From NCBI GenBank assembly GCA_949739465.1, contig CATIYQ010000095.1:1-14286 (forward strand): a stretch of DNA of 14,286 nt, read 5' to 3'. The stretch's first letter is position 1. Every line of letters starts with the position of its first letter. The notes under the pieces were generated by a model. That model saw only the letters and a program-made list of their open reading frames with translations. It searched no databases and was not told the DNA's origin. Positions 7,127-13,365 of the stretch are shown here, piece by piece. This DNA is from an uncultured Peptococcaceae bacterium. GTDB lineage: Bacteria > Bacillota > Dehalobacteriia > UBA4068 > JAAVYR01. The position numbers were made by a program, and so were the translations under genes.

Positions 7127-8247
7127 CCTATCAAGTATTAAGTATTTTCGGTACGCGACCGGAAGCCATTAAAATGGCGCCTTTGGTGAAGGCGTTGGAA
7201 GAAGACGCGCGGTTTACCAGCAAAGTATTGGTAACGGCCCAGCATCGGGAAATGTTGGACCAGATTTTAGCATGCTTTGCCATTACGCCCGATTATGATT
7301 TGAACATCATGGAGCCGGGGCAGACCCTCTCCGGGGTAACAGCCAAAGCCCTAAAAGGCATTGAGGAGGTGCTGAAGGTGGACCGTCCCGACATCGTGCT
7401 GGTTCACGGGGACACCACCACCACCTTTGTGGGATCTTTGGCGGCCTTCTATCAGCAGGTGAAATGCGGGCATATTGAGGCGGGATTGCGGACGGATTGC
7501 AAATATGCGCCCTTCCCTGAGGAAATGAATCGTCGTTTAACAGGCGTCCTTGCCGACTATCATTTTGCGCCTACTCTTACTGCGAGAGAACATCTCCTGA
7601 AAGAAAACATCTCTAACGACAACATTGTGGTAACGGGAAACACCGTTATCGACGCTCTTCTCAGCGTGGTGGAAAAAGATGTGGACTTGGCTGCCTTTGG
7701 CTTAGGACAGGTAGATTGGCAGAAGAAGGTGATCCTCATGACCTGCCACCGTCGGGAAAACTGGGGCGCACCTATGGAAGAAATCTTTGCTGCCGTTGCC
7801 GATGTGGTAAAGGAAAACCCTGAGGCAGAGGTCATCCTGCCTTGTCATAAAAATCCTTTGGTACGGGAAATCGCTTACCGTCATTTAGAGGGGTTGGAGC
7901 GGGTGCATTTGGTAGAGCCCCTGGATTATCTGCCCTTTGCCAAAGTTATGTCTAAGTGTTATCTGGTGCTGACGGACTCCGGCGGACTCCAGGAGGAAGC
8001 CCCTGCCTTAGGGAAACCTGTTTTGGTGCTTCGTGATGTGACAGAGAGACCGGAAGCCATTGCTGCCGGCACTGCTAGGCTTGCCGGGACGAAAAGAGAA
8101 GAAGTGCGGACCATGGTAAATGAGCTGCTGCAAAATGAAATCGTCTATGAACAAATGGCTCATGCTGCTAATCCCTATGGGGACGGTACTGCCTCCCGTC
8201 GCACTGTAGAGGCGTTATACGCATTCTTAAGTAGGGATAACAAATAA
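7123..8247 (+). CDS. wecB: UDP-N-acetylglucosamine 2-epimerase (non-hydrolysing)
   Basis: Cytoplasmic enzyme interconverting UDP-GlcNAc and UDP-ManNAc, which supplies ManNAc for wall teichoic acid linkage units, capsules or other surface glycans. The GT-B fold is recognisable: FGTRPEAIKMAPLV at the N-terminus, VHGDTTTTF near residue 90, GHIEAGLRTD, FPEEMNRRLTG, TGNTVIDAL, TCHRRENWG near 206, and the C-terminal UDP-binding region DSGGLQEEAPALGKPVLVL followed by TERPEAI. The 374-residue length is normal. The ATG overlaps the stop of the dCMP deaminase gene (ATGA). B. subtilis names this gene mnaA, and it lies there just upstream of the atp operon; here a terminator and two lipoprotein genes follow instead. 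Confidence 0.96.
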   Translation: MTYQVLSIFGTRPEAIKMAPLVKALEEDARFTSKVLVTAQHREMLDQILACFAITPDYDLNIMEPGQTLSGVTAKALKGIEEVLKVDRPDIVLVHGDTTTTFVGSLAAFYQQVKCGHIEAGLRTDCKYAPFPEEMNRRLTGVLADYHFAPTLTAREHLLKENISNDNIVVTGNTVIDALLSVVEKDVDLAAFGLGQVDWQKKVILMTCHRRENWGAPMEEIFAAVADVVKENPEAEVILPCHKNPLVREIAYRHLEGLERVHLVEPLDYLPFAKVMSKCYLVLTDSGGLQEEAPALGKPVLVLRDVTERPEAIAAGTARLAGTKREEVRTMVNELLQNEIVYEQMAHAANPYGDGTASRRTVEALYAFLSRDNK

Positions 8248-8266
8248 AGAAATAAAGAGAACAAAA

Positions 8267-8308
8267 AGACCTATGCAAACGGGAACTTTTTCCCTGCCGC
8301 ATAGGTCT
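8267..8308 (+). terminator. Hairpin after wecB, probably bidirectional
   Basis: AGACCTATGC (8267-8276) pairs perfectly with GCATAGGTCT (8299-8308). Inside, across a small asymmetric internal loop, GGGAA (8281-8285) pairs with TTCCC (8290-8294) around a CTTT loop. The + strand continues TATTATTTAT, a modest U-rich tail; read from the - strand the stem is followed by TTTTTG. It most likely ends the rpiB-to-wecB transcript. The remaining bases to 8349 hold only the strong GAGGAGG binding site of the next gene. Confidence 0.8.
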
Positions 8309-8349
8309 ATTATTTATCCAATCAGAAAAAGAACAGAGGAGGAAAACAG

Positions 8350-8925
8350 ATGAAGAGATATGGCTTATTGATCGGCATTTTATGTTGCAGCTTGGCATTA
8401 TTTATCGGTTGTGGGCAGCAGGGCGATGTGGGAAAACAGCCGGACAATCCCGGGGATATTCGGGCGGAATTAAATCCCGTTGTGAGAGACGTTGCCAAAC
8501 CTATCGGCACTTATACCAATGCGTTGACCTTTCTGTATAACCAAGACGAGGCGTTAAACGACGGTATTGAAATGGTTGCTTTTGATTTTAGCAAGTGCGG
8601 CAACTTGACAAATGATGAAAAGACGGCGTTAATGAAATATCTGGCTAACGAGTGGGGTGTTTCTTGCAGTGAAAGCAACTTTGAACAGTTAAAAGCGGAC
8701 GGATTGATTACTGTAGAAGAAAACGGCTTTACTCGTTTTGAGAAGGGACTTCTGGTGACCGTGGAAACAGACGGCACGCTGGAAGGGGCGGAAAAGAAAG
8801 AAGATTTTGTTTTCACTGTGGGAAAATACAGAACCAGCTTAGGGGCTTATTGGCTCTCTGACTGCAAAGCGACTTTTAACGGCAAAGAATGGAGCTATGA
8901 AATCGGCGCTCATATGATTTCCTAA
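8350..8925 (+). CDS. Conserved hypothetical lipoprotein
   Basis: I cannot assign a function. The N-terminus is a lipoprotein signal: basic MKR, a hydrophobic stretch, and a lipobox-like LFIGC with Cys21 as the predicted lipidation site, so the mature 171-residue protein should be membrane-anchored outside the cytoplasmic membrane. After a short Gly/Asn/Pro-rich linker comes one soluble domain with a β-rich look. Distinctive stretches are MVAFDFSKCGNLTNDEKTAL (about 77-96) and RTSLGAYWLSDCKATFNGK (about 159-177), the protein ending GAHMIS. Two cysteines in these blocks could form a disulfide. From memory, hypothetical Firmicutes proteins have a similar FDFS...NLT and LGAY...DC pattern; unverified. 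GAGGAGG (8335-8341) supports the ATG. It stands between the wecB terminator and ywmB, where related genomes have the atp operon. Confidence 0.85.
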   Translation: MKRYGLLIGILCCSLALFIGCGQQGDVGKQPDNPGDIRAELNPVVRDVAKPIGTYTNALTFLYNQDEALNDGIEMVAFDFSKCGNLTNDEKTALMKYLANEWGVSCSESNFEQLKADGLITVEENGFTRFEKGLLVTVETDGTLEGAEKKEDFVFTVGKYRTSLGAYWLSDCKATFNGKEWSYEIGAHMIS

Positions 8926-8950
8926 TTTTCTAATATAAAAGGTATATTTT

Positions 8951-8994
8951 TCATTCCCCTGGGAAAAAATAACAACAAAGCCAAAGGGGAATGA
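8951..8994 (+). promoter_or_regulatory. Inverted repeat over the ywmB ribosome binding site
   Basis: TCATTCCCCT (8951-8960) is the exact reverse complement of AGGGGAATGA (8985-8994), with a 24-base A-rich spacer. The right arm ends within GAGGG (8993-8997), the Shine-Dalgarno of the TTG-started ywmB gene, so as RNA the stem would compete with ribosome binding. As DNA it could instead be an operator. There is no T-run after it, so it is not a terminator. Short TATAAA (8934-8939) and TATATT (8943-8948) boxes precede it without a convincing -35. Confidence 0.5.
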
Positions 8995-9004
8995 GGGAAA
9001 TACC

Positions 9005-9751
9005 TTGCAGAAAGAAAAAAAATTTTACCGTACCGTAATCCTGTTATATCTATGTAGTTGTTTGTGTTTGGTCGGTTGCAGCGATAGCGGTGAGGTTGCA
9101 GCAGACCGGTCTCAAAGACCGTTGGAAACGGCTTTTGCGGCAGGGGGCGCTGATTTTGCTAAATGGTATCTGGCCGGCTGGGGAACGCTGGCGGCAGAAA
9201 ATGTCAGAGAAGAGGATTTGGAAAAAATCGGTAAAGACGTTTGCCGTGGGCTGGGGATAGAAGTGACAGGTAGCGTCGGGCAGCAAGGAGCAGAAAGCAC
9301 CGGTCTGGTATTAACAGGGATGAAGGGCAGAAATCAATATGAAATCCTGCTGCAAAAAATGCCTACGGAAACTTATTTGATTATCAACATTGATTCTGTG
9401 GTAGGTGAAGGTGAAATGGGCGGAGAAGAAGCTCTTCTCCGTGAGGTCTTGGCACAATATGTGGCGGAACCGGATATCAGCGCTATGATTAAAGGATATT
9501 TGCCGGAACAATATACAGAGAAAAAGGGACGGAAAATCTTAACCAAAATGATAGAAGCCACCGACGGCATTGTGGTGGAACGTACCATTGAGAGCGGTTA
9601 TATGAGTTTTACGGGATTTTCAGAGCGGCTGGAACAAAGTGTTTTAGTAGGAACGGATAAAGTCAATCTGCAATGCGCCCTCTCCTATGACGAGATACAG
9701 GGAAAAACCTTGGTTTATCTTGCGACGCCTCTTATCTTTGCCGAATATTAA
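9005..9751 (+). CDS. ywmB: YwmB-family lipoprotein
   Basis: Predicted extracytoplasmic lipoprotein resembling the YwmB (DUF1779/TATA-box-binding-like) family; its function is unknown. The start is a TTG at 9005 behind GAGGG (8993-8997), giving a basic N-terminus, a hydrophobic core and the lipobox LVGC with Cys25. The mature domain has the layout expected of YwmB: WYLAGWGTLAAEN, two halves with alternating strands (TYLIINIDSVVG; MSFTGFSERLEQ), and an end with a short Tyr/Ala-rich strand (VYLATPLIFAEY). The assignment leans on position: ywmB stands directly before murA and spoIID in B. subtilis and other Firmicutes, as here. Length (248) agrees. Sequence similarity is weak by eye, so family membership is likely, not certain. 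Confidence 0.82.
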   Translation: MQKEKKFYRTVILLYLCSCLCLVGCSDSGEVAADRSQRPLETAFAAGGADFAKWYLAGWGTLAAENVREEDLEKIGKDVCRGLGIEVTGSVGQQGAESTGLVLTGMKGRNQYEILLQKMPTETYLIINIDSVVGEGEMGGEEALLREVLAQYVAEPDISAMIKGYLPEQYTEKKGRKILTKMIEATDGIVVERTIESGYMSFTGFSERLEQSVLVGTDKVNLQCALSYDEIQGKTLVYLATPLIFAEY

Positions 9752-9772
9752 AAAGAATCTGAAAGAAGATAC

Positions 9773-9800
9773 TGCACAAAAGAAGATTATTTGATATAAT
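9773..9800 (+). promoter_or_regulatory. Promoter for murA (extended -10)
   Basis: A perfect TATAAT (9795-9800) is preceded by TG plus one base (9792-9794), giving an extended -10. TGCACA (9773-9778) agrees with the -35 consensus TTGACA at four of six positions, with a 16-base spacer. Transcription should start near 9807, leaving a leader of about 150 bases before the murA start. Confidence 0.7.
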
Positions 9801-9806
9801 GTTAAT

Positions 9807-9957
9807 AATAGACATCGTATATGACAGAATATCAAAATATCTTTCGTGCCGTATCTTTTTTCTCTTTTCTTTCTTTCTCTTTTCTTCCTCAAGAAAAAAG
9901 GAGATTACAAAAAGATGTGGAACTATTTCCAGATATGTTTCTTGGGGAGGAACTATT
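9807..9957 (+). promoter_or_regulatory. Long murA leader with pyrimidine tract
   Basis: The predicted 5' untranslated region contains an unbroken 37-base pyrimidine run (9854-9890) followed immediately by 14 purines (9891-9904) that include AAGGAGA (9898-9904), a Shine-Dalgarno-like sequence. Part of the run, TTTTCTT, can pair with AAGAAAA at the junction. A second ribosome binding site, GGGGAGG (9944-9950), serves the real murA start at 9958. The ten bases GGAACTATTT occur twice, at 9919-9928 and 9949-9958, exactly 30 bases apart; the second copy spans the end of the functional site and the first base of the start codon. This suggests regulation of initiation, but no known riboswitch class is recognisable. 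Confidence 0.5.
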
Positions 9958-11214
9958 TTGAAACGAATTGTCATAGAAGGCGGTACGCCTTTACGGGGGG
10001 TTGTTCATACCAGCGGCGCAAAAAATGCGGTGCTGCCCATTATCGCTGCGTCTCTTTTAGCCAAGGGGGAATTTACCATTTATGACACGCCATGGCTTGC
10101 CGATGTTGCGACTATGTGCGAGTTGTTGGATTCCCTGGGCGTTACCAGTGATTTTCAGGATAATATTTTACATATTGATACGAAAAATTTACAACGGACC
10201 GAAGCCCACTATGACTGTGTGCGGAAAATGCGGGCGTCCTTCTTGGTCATGGGACCGCTCCTTGCTCGGTATGGTCATGCGAAAATTTCCTTGCCCGGCG
10301 GCTGCGCCATTGGCTCCCGTCCCATTGATTTGCATTTAAAAGGCTTTGAGGCGTTGGGGGCGAAAGTGACCTTTGGTGATGGTTATATTGTAGCGCAAGC
10401 GGCAAAGCTCAAAGGCAATAAAATTTATTTGGACTTTCCCAGTGTGGGCGCGACGGAAAACATCATGATGGCGGCGGCGTTAGCAGAAGGACATACGGTG
10501 ATTGAGAATGCGGCGGAGGAGCCGGAAATCGTCGACCTGTCAAACTTCCTCAACGCCATGGGTGCGAAAATCAAAGGCGCAGGCACCAATGTAATCCGCA
10601 TCGAAGGGGTAGAGACCTTATCTTCTATCAAGCATACGGTTATCCCTGACCGCATTGAAGCAGGCAGCTTTATGATAGCGGCAGCGATTACCAAAAGCGA
10701 CGTGCTCATTACCAACATCATTGACGAACACCTAAAGTCTGTGGCGGCGAAGCTCCAAGACGCCGGGGTCAATGTAGACATCAACTATGACGGCGTGCGG
10801 ATTCAAGGCACGGGAGAAATCTACCCTGTGGATTTGAAAACATTGCCTTATCCCGGCTTTCCCACGGATATGCAAGCCCAATTTATGGCGCTTCTGACTC
10901 TTGCACGGGGTACCAGCATTGTAACGGAAACGGTCTTTGAGAATCGTTTCATGCATGTTCCGGAGCTGAGAAAAATGGGTGCGGATATTCGTATCGAGGA
11001 CAGGAGTGCCGTTATCTCCGGTGTAGAGAAGCTTCGGGGTGCGGACGTGCGGTCTACGGACCTTCGAGCCGGGGCGGCATTGGTTATTGCAGGGCTTGCG
11101 GCTGAAGGCGTTACCAGGGTCAGCCATATCCACCATATTTTGCGGGGGTATGAAAACTTCTGTGAAAAGCTCATGTCTCTCGGCGCTAAAGTGAAGATGA
11201 TAGAGGAGCCGTAA
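9958..11214 (+). CDS. murA: UDP-GlcNAc 1-carboxyvinyltransferase (MurA)
   Basis: Transfers enolpyruvate from PEP to UDP-GlcNAc, the first committed step of peptidoglycan synthesis and the fosfomycin target. Counted from the TTG at 9958 it has 418 residues, the normal length. Lys22 and Asn23 of SGAKNAVLP bind substrate, and Cys116 in LPGGCAIGSRPIDLH is the catalytic cysteine that fosfomycin alkylates (Asp in naturally resistant bacteria). PGFPTDMQAQ and ENRFMHVPEL near 300-325 and AGAALVIAGLAAEG near the C-terminus are also typical. I chose the TTG because GGGGAGG lies seven bases upstream and MKRIVIEGG is where the family begins. The frame stays open up to an ATG at 9799, but that codon lies inside the promoter. 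The ywmB-murA-spoIID order is conserved in Firmicutes. Confidence 0.97.
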   Translation: MKRIVIEGGTPLRGVVHTSGAKNAVLPIIAASLLAKGEFTIYDTPWLADVATMCELLDSLGVTSDFQDNILHIDTKNLQRTEAHYDCVRKMRASFLVMGPLLARYGHAKISLPGGCAIGSRPIDLHLKGFEALGAKVTFGDGYIVAQAAKLKGNKIYLDFPSVGATENIMMAAALAEGHTVIENAAEEPEIVDLSNFLNAMGAKIKGAGTNVIRIEGVETLSSIKHTVIPDRIEAGSFMIAAAITKSDVLITNIIDEHLKSVAAKLQDAGVNVDINYDGVRIQGTGEIYPVDLKTLPYPGFPTDMQAQFMALLTLARGTSIVTETVFENRFMHVPELRKMGADIRIEDRSAVISGVEKLRGADVRSTDLRAGAALVIAGLAAEGVTRVSHIHHILRGYENFCEKLMSLGAKVKMIEEP

Positions 11215-11257
11215 AAATCCTGTTGGTTGGGAGTAGCTTTTTGACGAAAAAATCCAT

Positions 11258-11320
11258 ACATGAAAAAAATCCCTACCGAATATAGATAGATTATCTATAT
11301 CGGGGGGATTTTTTTCATGT
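11258..11320 (+). terminator. Large palindrome ending in T7 over the spoIID start
   Basis: The arms ACATGAAAAAAATCCC (11258-11273) and GGGATTTTTTTCATGT (11305-11320) are exact reverse complements. Inside them CCG (11276-11278) pairs with CGG (11301-11303) past one bulged A, and ATATAGATA (11280-11288) pairs with TATCTATAT (11292-11300) around a three-base loop. Read on +, a GC-rich stem base followed by seven Ts forms a classic intrinsic terminator for murA; by symmetry it works on - too. Unusually, the right arm contains the spoIID ribosome binding site (six Gs, 11302-11307) and its ATG (11317-11319). Confidence 0.85.
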
Positions 11321-12327
11321 CTATCAATGGGTTTTATGGTTCTCAGCGTTTTATGGGCGCTGTCGGGAAAAAGAAATATGGGTCGGTTCTTAAATGGGGT
11401 TTTGTTGGATTGGTTTTCATCTTTGCCTTGCCTCTTTATTTGTTGCTGACCAGGGAAGAGGCGCTTCCTGCGCCTATCGTCTTTACCGAGAATCTGCAAA
11501 TCCCGGTGCTAATTGCCGCTGAAAACAAAGTGGTAGATATGTCCTTGGAGGAATATTGCGTGGGGGTTCTTGCCGGGGAAATGCCGGCAAGTTTTGAGCC
11601 GGAGGCGCTAAGAGCTCAAGCTATGGCGGCTCGCACCTTTACCATGCGACAATATTTGGCTATGGGCAAACACGACGGTAAGGCTGCTGTCTGCACCGAT
11701 TATCATTGTTGTCAGGCTTGGCAAAGTGATGAACAGCTGCGGGAAAAATGGGGCGAGAACTATGAAGAAAATCTCACCAAAATCCGTCGGGCAGTGGCGG
11801 ATACAGAGGGCATGATTATTACCTATGAGAACGAGCCTATCAGCGCGGTATATCACTCAACCTGCGGGGATAAGACGGAAAATGCTGGGGATTATTGGCA
11901 GAGTGATGTGCCGTACTTGAAAAGCGTGGCTTGCGGCTATGATGGCGACGCGCCCAAGCTCCATACGGAGGCTTTTTTCTCCTATGGTGATTTAGCCCAG
12001 CGGTTAGGCGTGGGAGAAGAGGCGGTGGCAGCGATGGCGCCGATAGCTTATAGCGACAGCGGTCGGGTGAAAGATGTGGCGGTGGGGAAAAAGCATATCA
12101 GTGGCGTGGATTTGCGGGAACAGTTACAGCTGGCATCTACCAACTTTACCATAGAAAAAAAGGAAGGCGGGATTGCCTTCCAAGTGCAGGGCTATGGGCA
12201 TGGAGTGGGGTTGTGTCAATATGGCGCCAACGGTATGGCAAAAGCCGGCTTTACCGGAGAGGAAATTGTTAAGCGGTATTATACAGGGGTAGATATCCAA
12301 AATATTTATGGGCAGAAAAAGAACTAG
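11317..12327 (+). CDS. spoIID: Stage II sporulation protein D (SpoIID), lytic transglycosylase
   Basis: Membrane-anchored peptidoglycan lytic transglycosylase that, in spore-formers, works with SpoIIM and SpoIIP during engulfment in the mother cell. An N-terminal anchor (about residues 28-48) is followed by the SpoIID/LytB domain: Glu88 in LAGEMPASFEPEALRAQA matches the catalytic glutamate of B. subtilis SpoIID, also numbered 88. CTDYHCCQAW (Cys126, His130, Cys131, Cys132) and YHSTCGDKTEN are the cysteine/metal region seen in clostridial forms. HGVGLCQYGANGMA (His295, Cys300) is the family signature. Length is 336. From the ATG at 11317 the binding site is a run of six Gs within a terminator-like stem; an ATG at 11353 (Met13) lacks a binding site. 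In B. subtilis this gene is σE-controlled. A non-sporulation SpoIID/LytB protein is the main alternative. Confidence 0.93.
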   Translation: MSINGFYGSQRFMGAVGKKKYGSVLKWGFVGLVFIFALPLYLLLTREEALPAPIVFTENLQIPVLIAAENKVVDMSLEEYCVGVLAGEMPASFEPEALRAQAMAARTFTMRQYLAMGKHDGKAAVCTDYHCCQAWQSDEQLREKWGENYEENLTKIRRAVADTEGMIITYENEPISAVYHSTCGDKTENAGDYWQSDVPYLKSVACGYDGDAPKLHTEAFFSYGDLAQRLGVGEEAVAAMAPIAYSDSGRVKDVAVGKKHISGVDLREQLQLASTNFTIEKKEGGIAFQVQGYGHGVGLCQYGANGMAKAGFTGEEIVKRYYTGVDIQNIYGQKKN

Positions 12328-13337
12328 TTTTGGGGCGCGCTTAGCTGGCTATAAACGGTGATAGCGTCTTGAATGTGGAGGTTTTCTGTTTTGGGGTCTC
12401 CCGCCGCTCCTGCGGTGACCAGGATATATTCTTTGCCGCCAATGTTGGCAAGGCTTGCCAGGCATTGCCCTGCTTCTGTGGTATAGCCTGTTTTGCCGCC
12501 GATGATATCGCCGCCGGGAATGGTAACGCCTTCTAAGTAGGTAAATACGGTGCTGTCTATGTTGACGCCATCTGGGTGTTCGGTCGTGGCGTGGCTGGTA
12601 TATTGTTTGGTGGTAAAGGCTTTGCGGAAGGTTGTGTTTTCCAAGGCGTAACTTAATAGGACTGCCATATCTTCGGCGGTGGAATAGTGTCCGCTATCAT
12701 GAAGACCGATGGTATTGGTGAAGTGGGTATTTTTCATACCGATTTTCTTCGCTTTTTTGTTCATTAGCTCTACGAAGTCTTTTTCGCTGCCGCTAATATC
12801 CGTGGCAAATGCCAGGCAGCATTCTGCGCCGGAGGGTAGCAAAATACCGTATAACAAATCGTCTTTACGGACCGTTTCATTGGGGGAGAACCCTGCAATA
12901 GATGCGTGATTCAGGTAAAGGGGATTAAACATTTCTTCGGTCAGGGTAACAGTATCTTTTAGATTATTTGTTTCTTCTATAGCGAGGATTGCCGTCATCA
13001 TTTTGGTGAGAGAGGCGGGATAGATTTGACTTGTGCTGTTCTTCTCTGCCAGAACCGTGTGTTTTTCCGCGTCAATTAAAATGGCGTAAGGGCTATGCAG
13101 ATTATCCAATTGGACGGTAGGGCTAGCGGTTTTACCGAAGGATGGTTTGGCGGTGGTGACCACATCGTCACCATTTTTAATATGAATGAGAGAAGGCAGA
13201 GAAAGGGAAAATTCCCCGCTAAAAAGATGGGTAACCAATGGCTTGCCATAGAAAAATGCTGCTGCTATGAGGCAAAAAAGCACCATGACGGGGAATATGC
13301 GTAATTGTCTTCTTGGTCTTCTTTTTTGTGGTGTCAT
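12324..13337 (-). CDS. D-alanyl-D-alanine carboxypeptidase, S11 family
   Basis: Penicillin-binding serine peptidase that removes the terminal D-Ala from peptidoglycan pentapeptides on the outer face of the membrane. An arginine-rich N-terminus (PQKRRPRRQLR) and a hydrophobic segment (about 14-31) form a signal anchor; a linker runs to about residue 75. The catalytic domain has SLTK at 109-112 (nucleophile Ser109, Lys112), SGA at 169-171 where many relatives have SxN, and KTG at 282-284 in GGKTGYT. It ends at 337 without the β-rich C-terminal domain of PBP5/DacF proteins. It starts 28 bases after the sensor kinase gene and is probably co-transcribed with it; the Shine-Dalgarno (GGCAGG) is weak. 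Its TAG shares the palindromic CTAG with the spoIID stop. Similar to DacF/DacA; which paralogue it is, I cannot tell. Confidence 0.94.
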   Translation of the reverse strand: MTPQKRRPRRQLRIFPVMVLFCLIAAAFFYGKPLVTHLFSGEFSLSLPSLIHIKNGDDVVTTAKPSFGKTASPTVQLDNLHSPYAILIDAEKHTVLAEKNSTSQIYPASLTKMMTAILAIEETNNLKDTVTLTEEMFNPLYLNHASIAGFSPNETVRKDDLLYGILLPSGAECCLAFATDISGSEKDFVELMNKKAKKIGMKNTHFTNTIGLHDSGHYSTAEDMAVLLSYALENTTFRKAFTTKQYTSHATTEHPDGVNIDSTVFTYLEGVTIPGGDIIGGKTGYTTEAGQCLASLANIGGKEYILVTAGAAGDPKTENLHIQDAITVYSQLSAPQN

Positions 13338-13365
13338 CTAGGGGGATACCTGCCTTTCTGCTTTG

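Noticed and set aside
9799..9957. N-terminal extension of MurA from the ATG at 9799
   Set aside because: The ATG is inside the -10 box, the extra 53 residues are unlike any MurA, and a strong SD fixes the TTG at 9958.
9915..10085. Small protein starting at ATG 9915 and overlapping murA
   Set aside because: It has a weakly spaced SD, but most of its length is an out-of-frame reading of the conserved murA coding sequence; kept only as a possible decoy start.
11241..11269. σA promoter for spoIID from TTGACG at 11241
   Set aside because: At 16-18 bases downstream there is only an A-run, with no -10 like TATAAT.
11260..11289. Nine-codon open frame (MKKIPTEYR) in the left arm of the palindrome before spoIID, as a leader peptide
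   Set aside because: No Shine-Dalgarno precedes it and its sequence is dictated by the palindrome; a frame this short is expected by chance.
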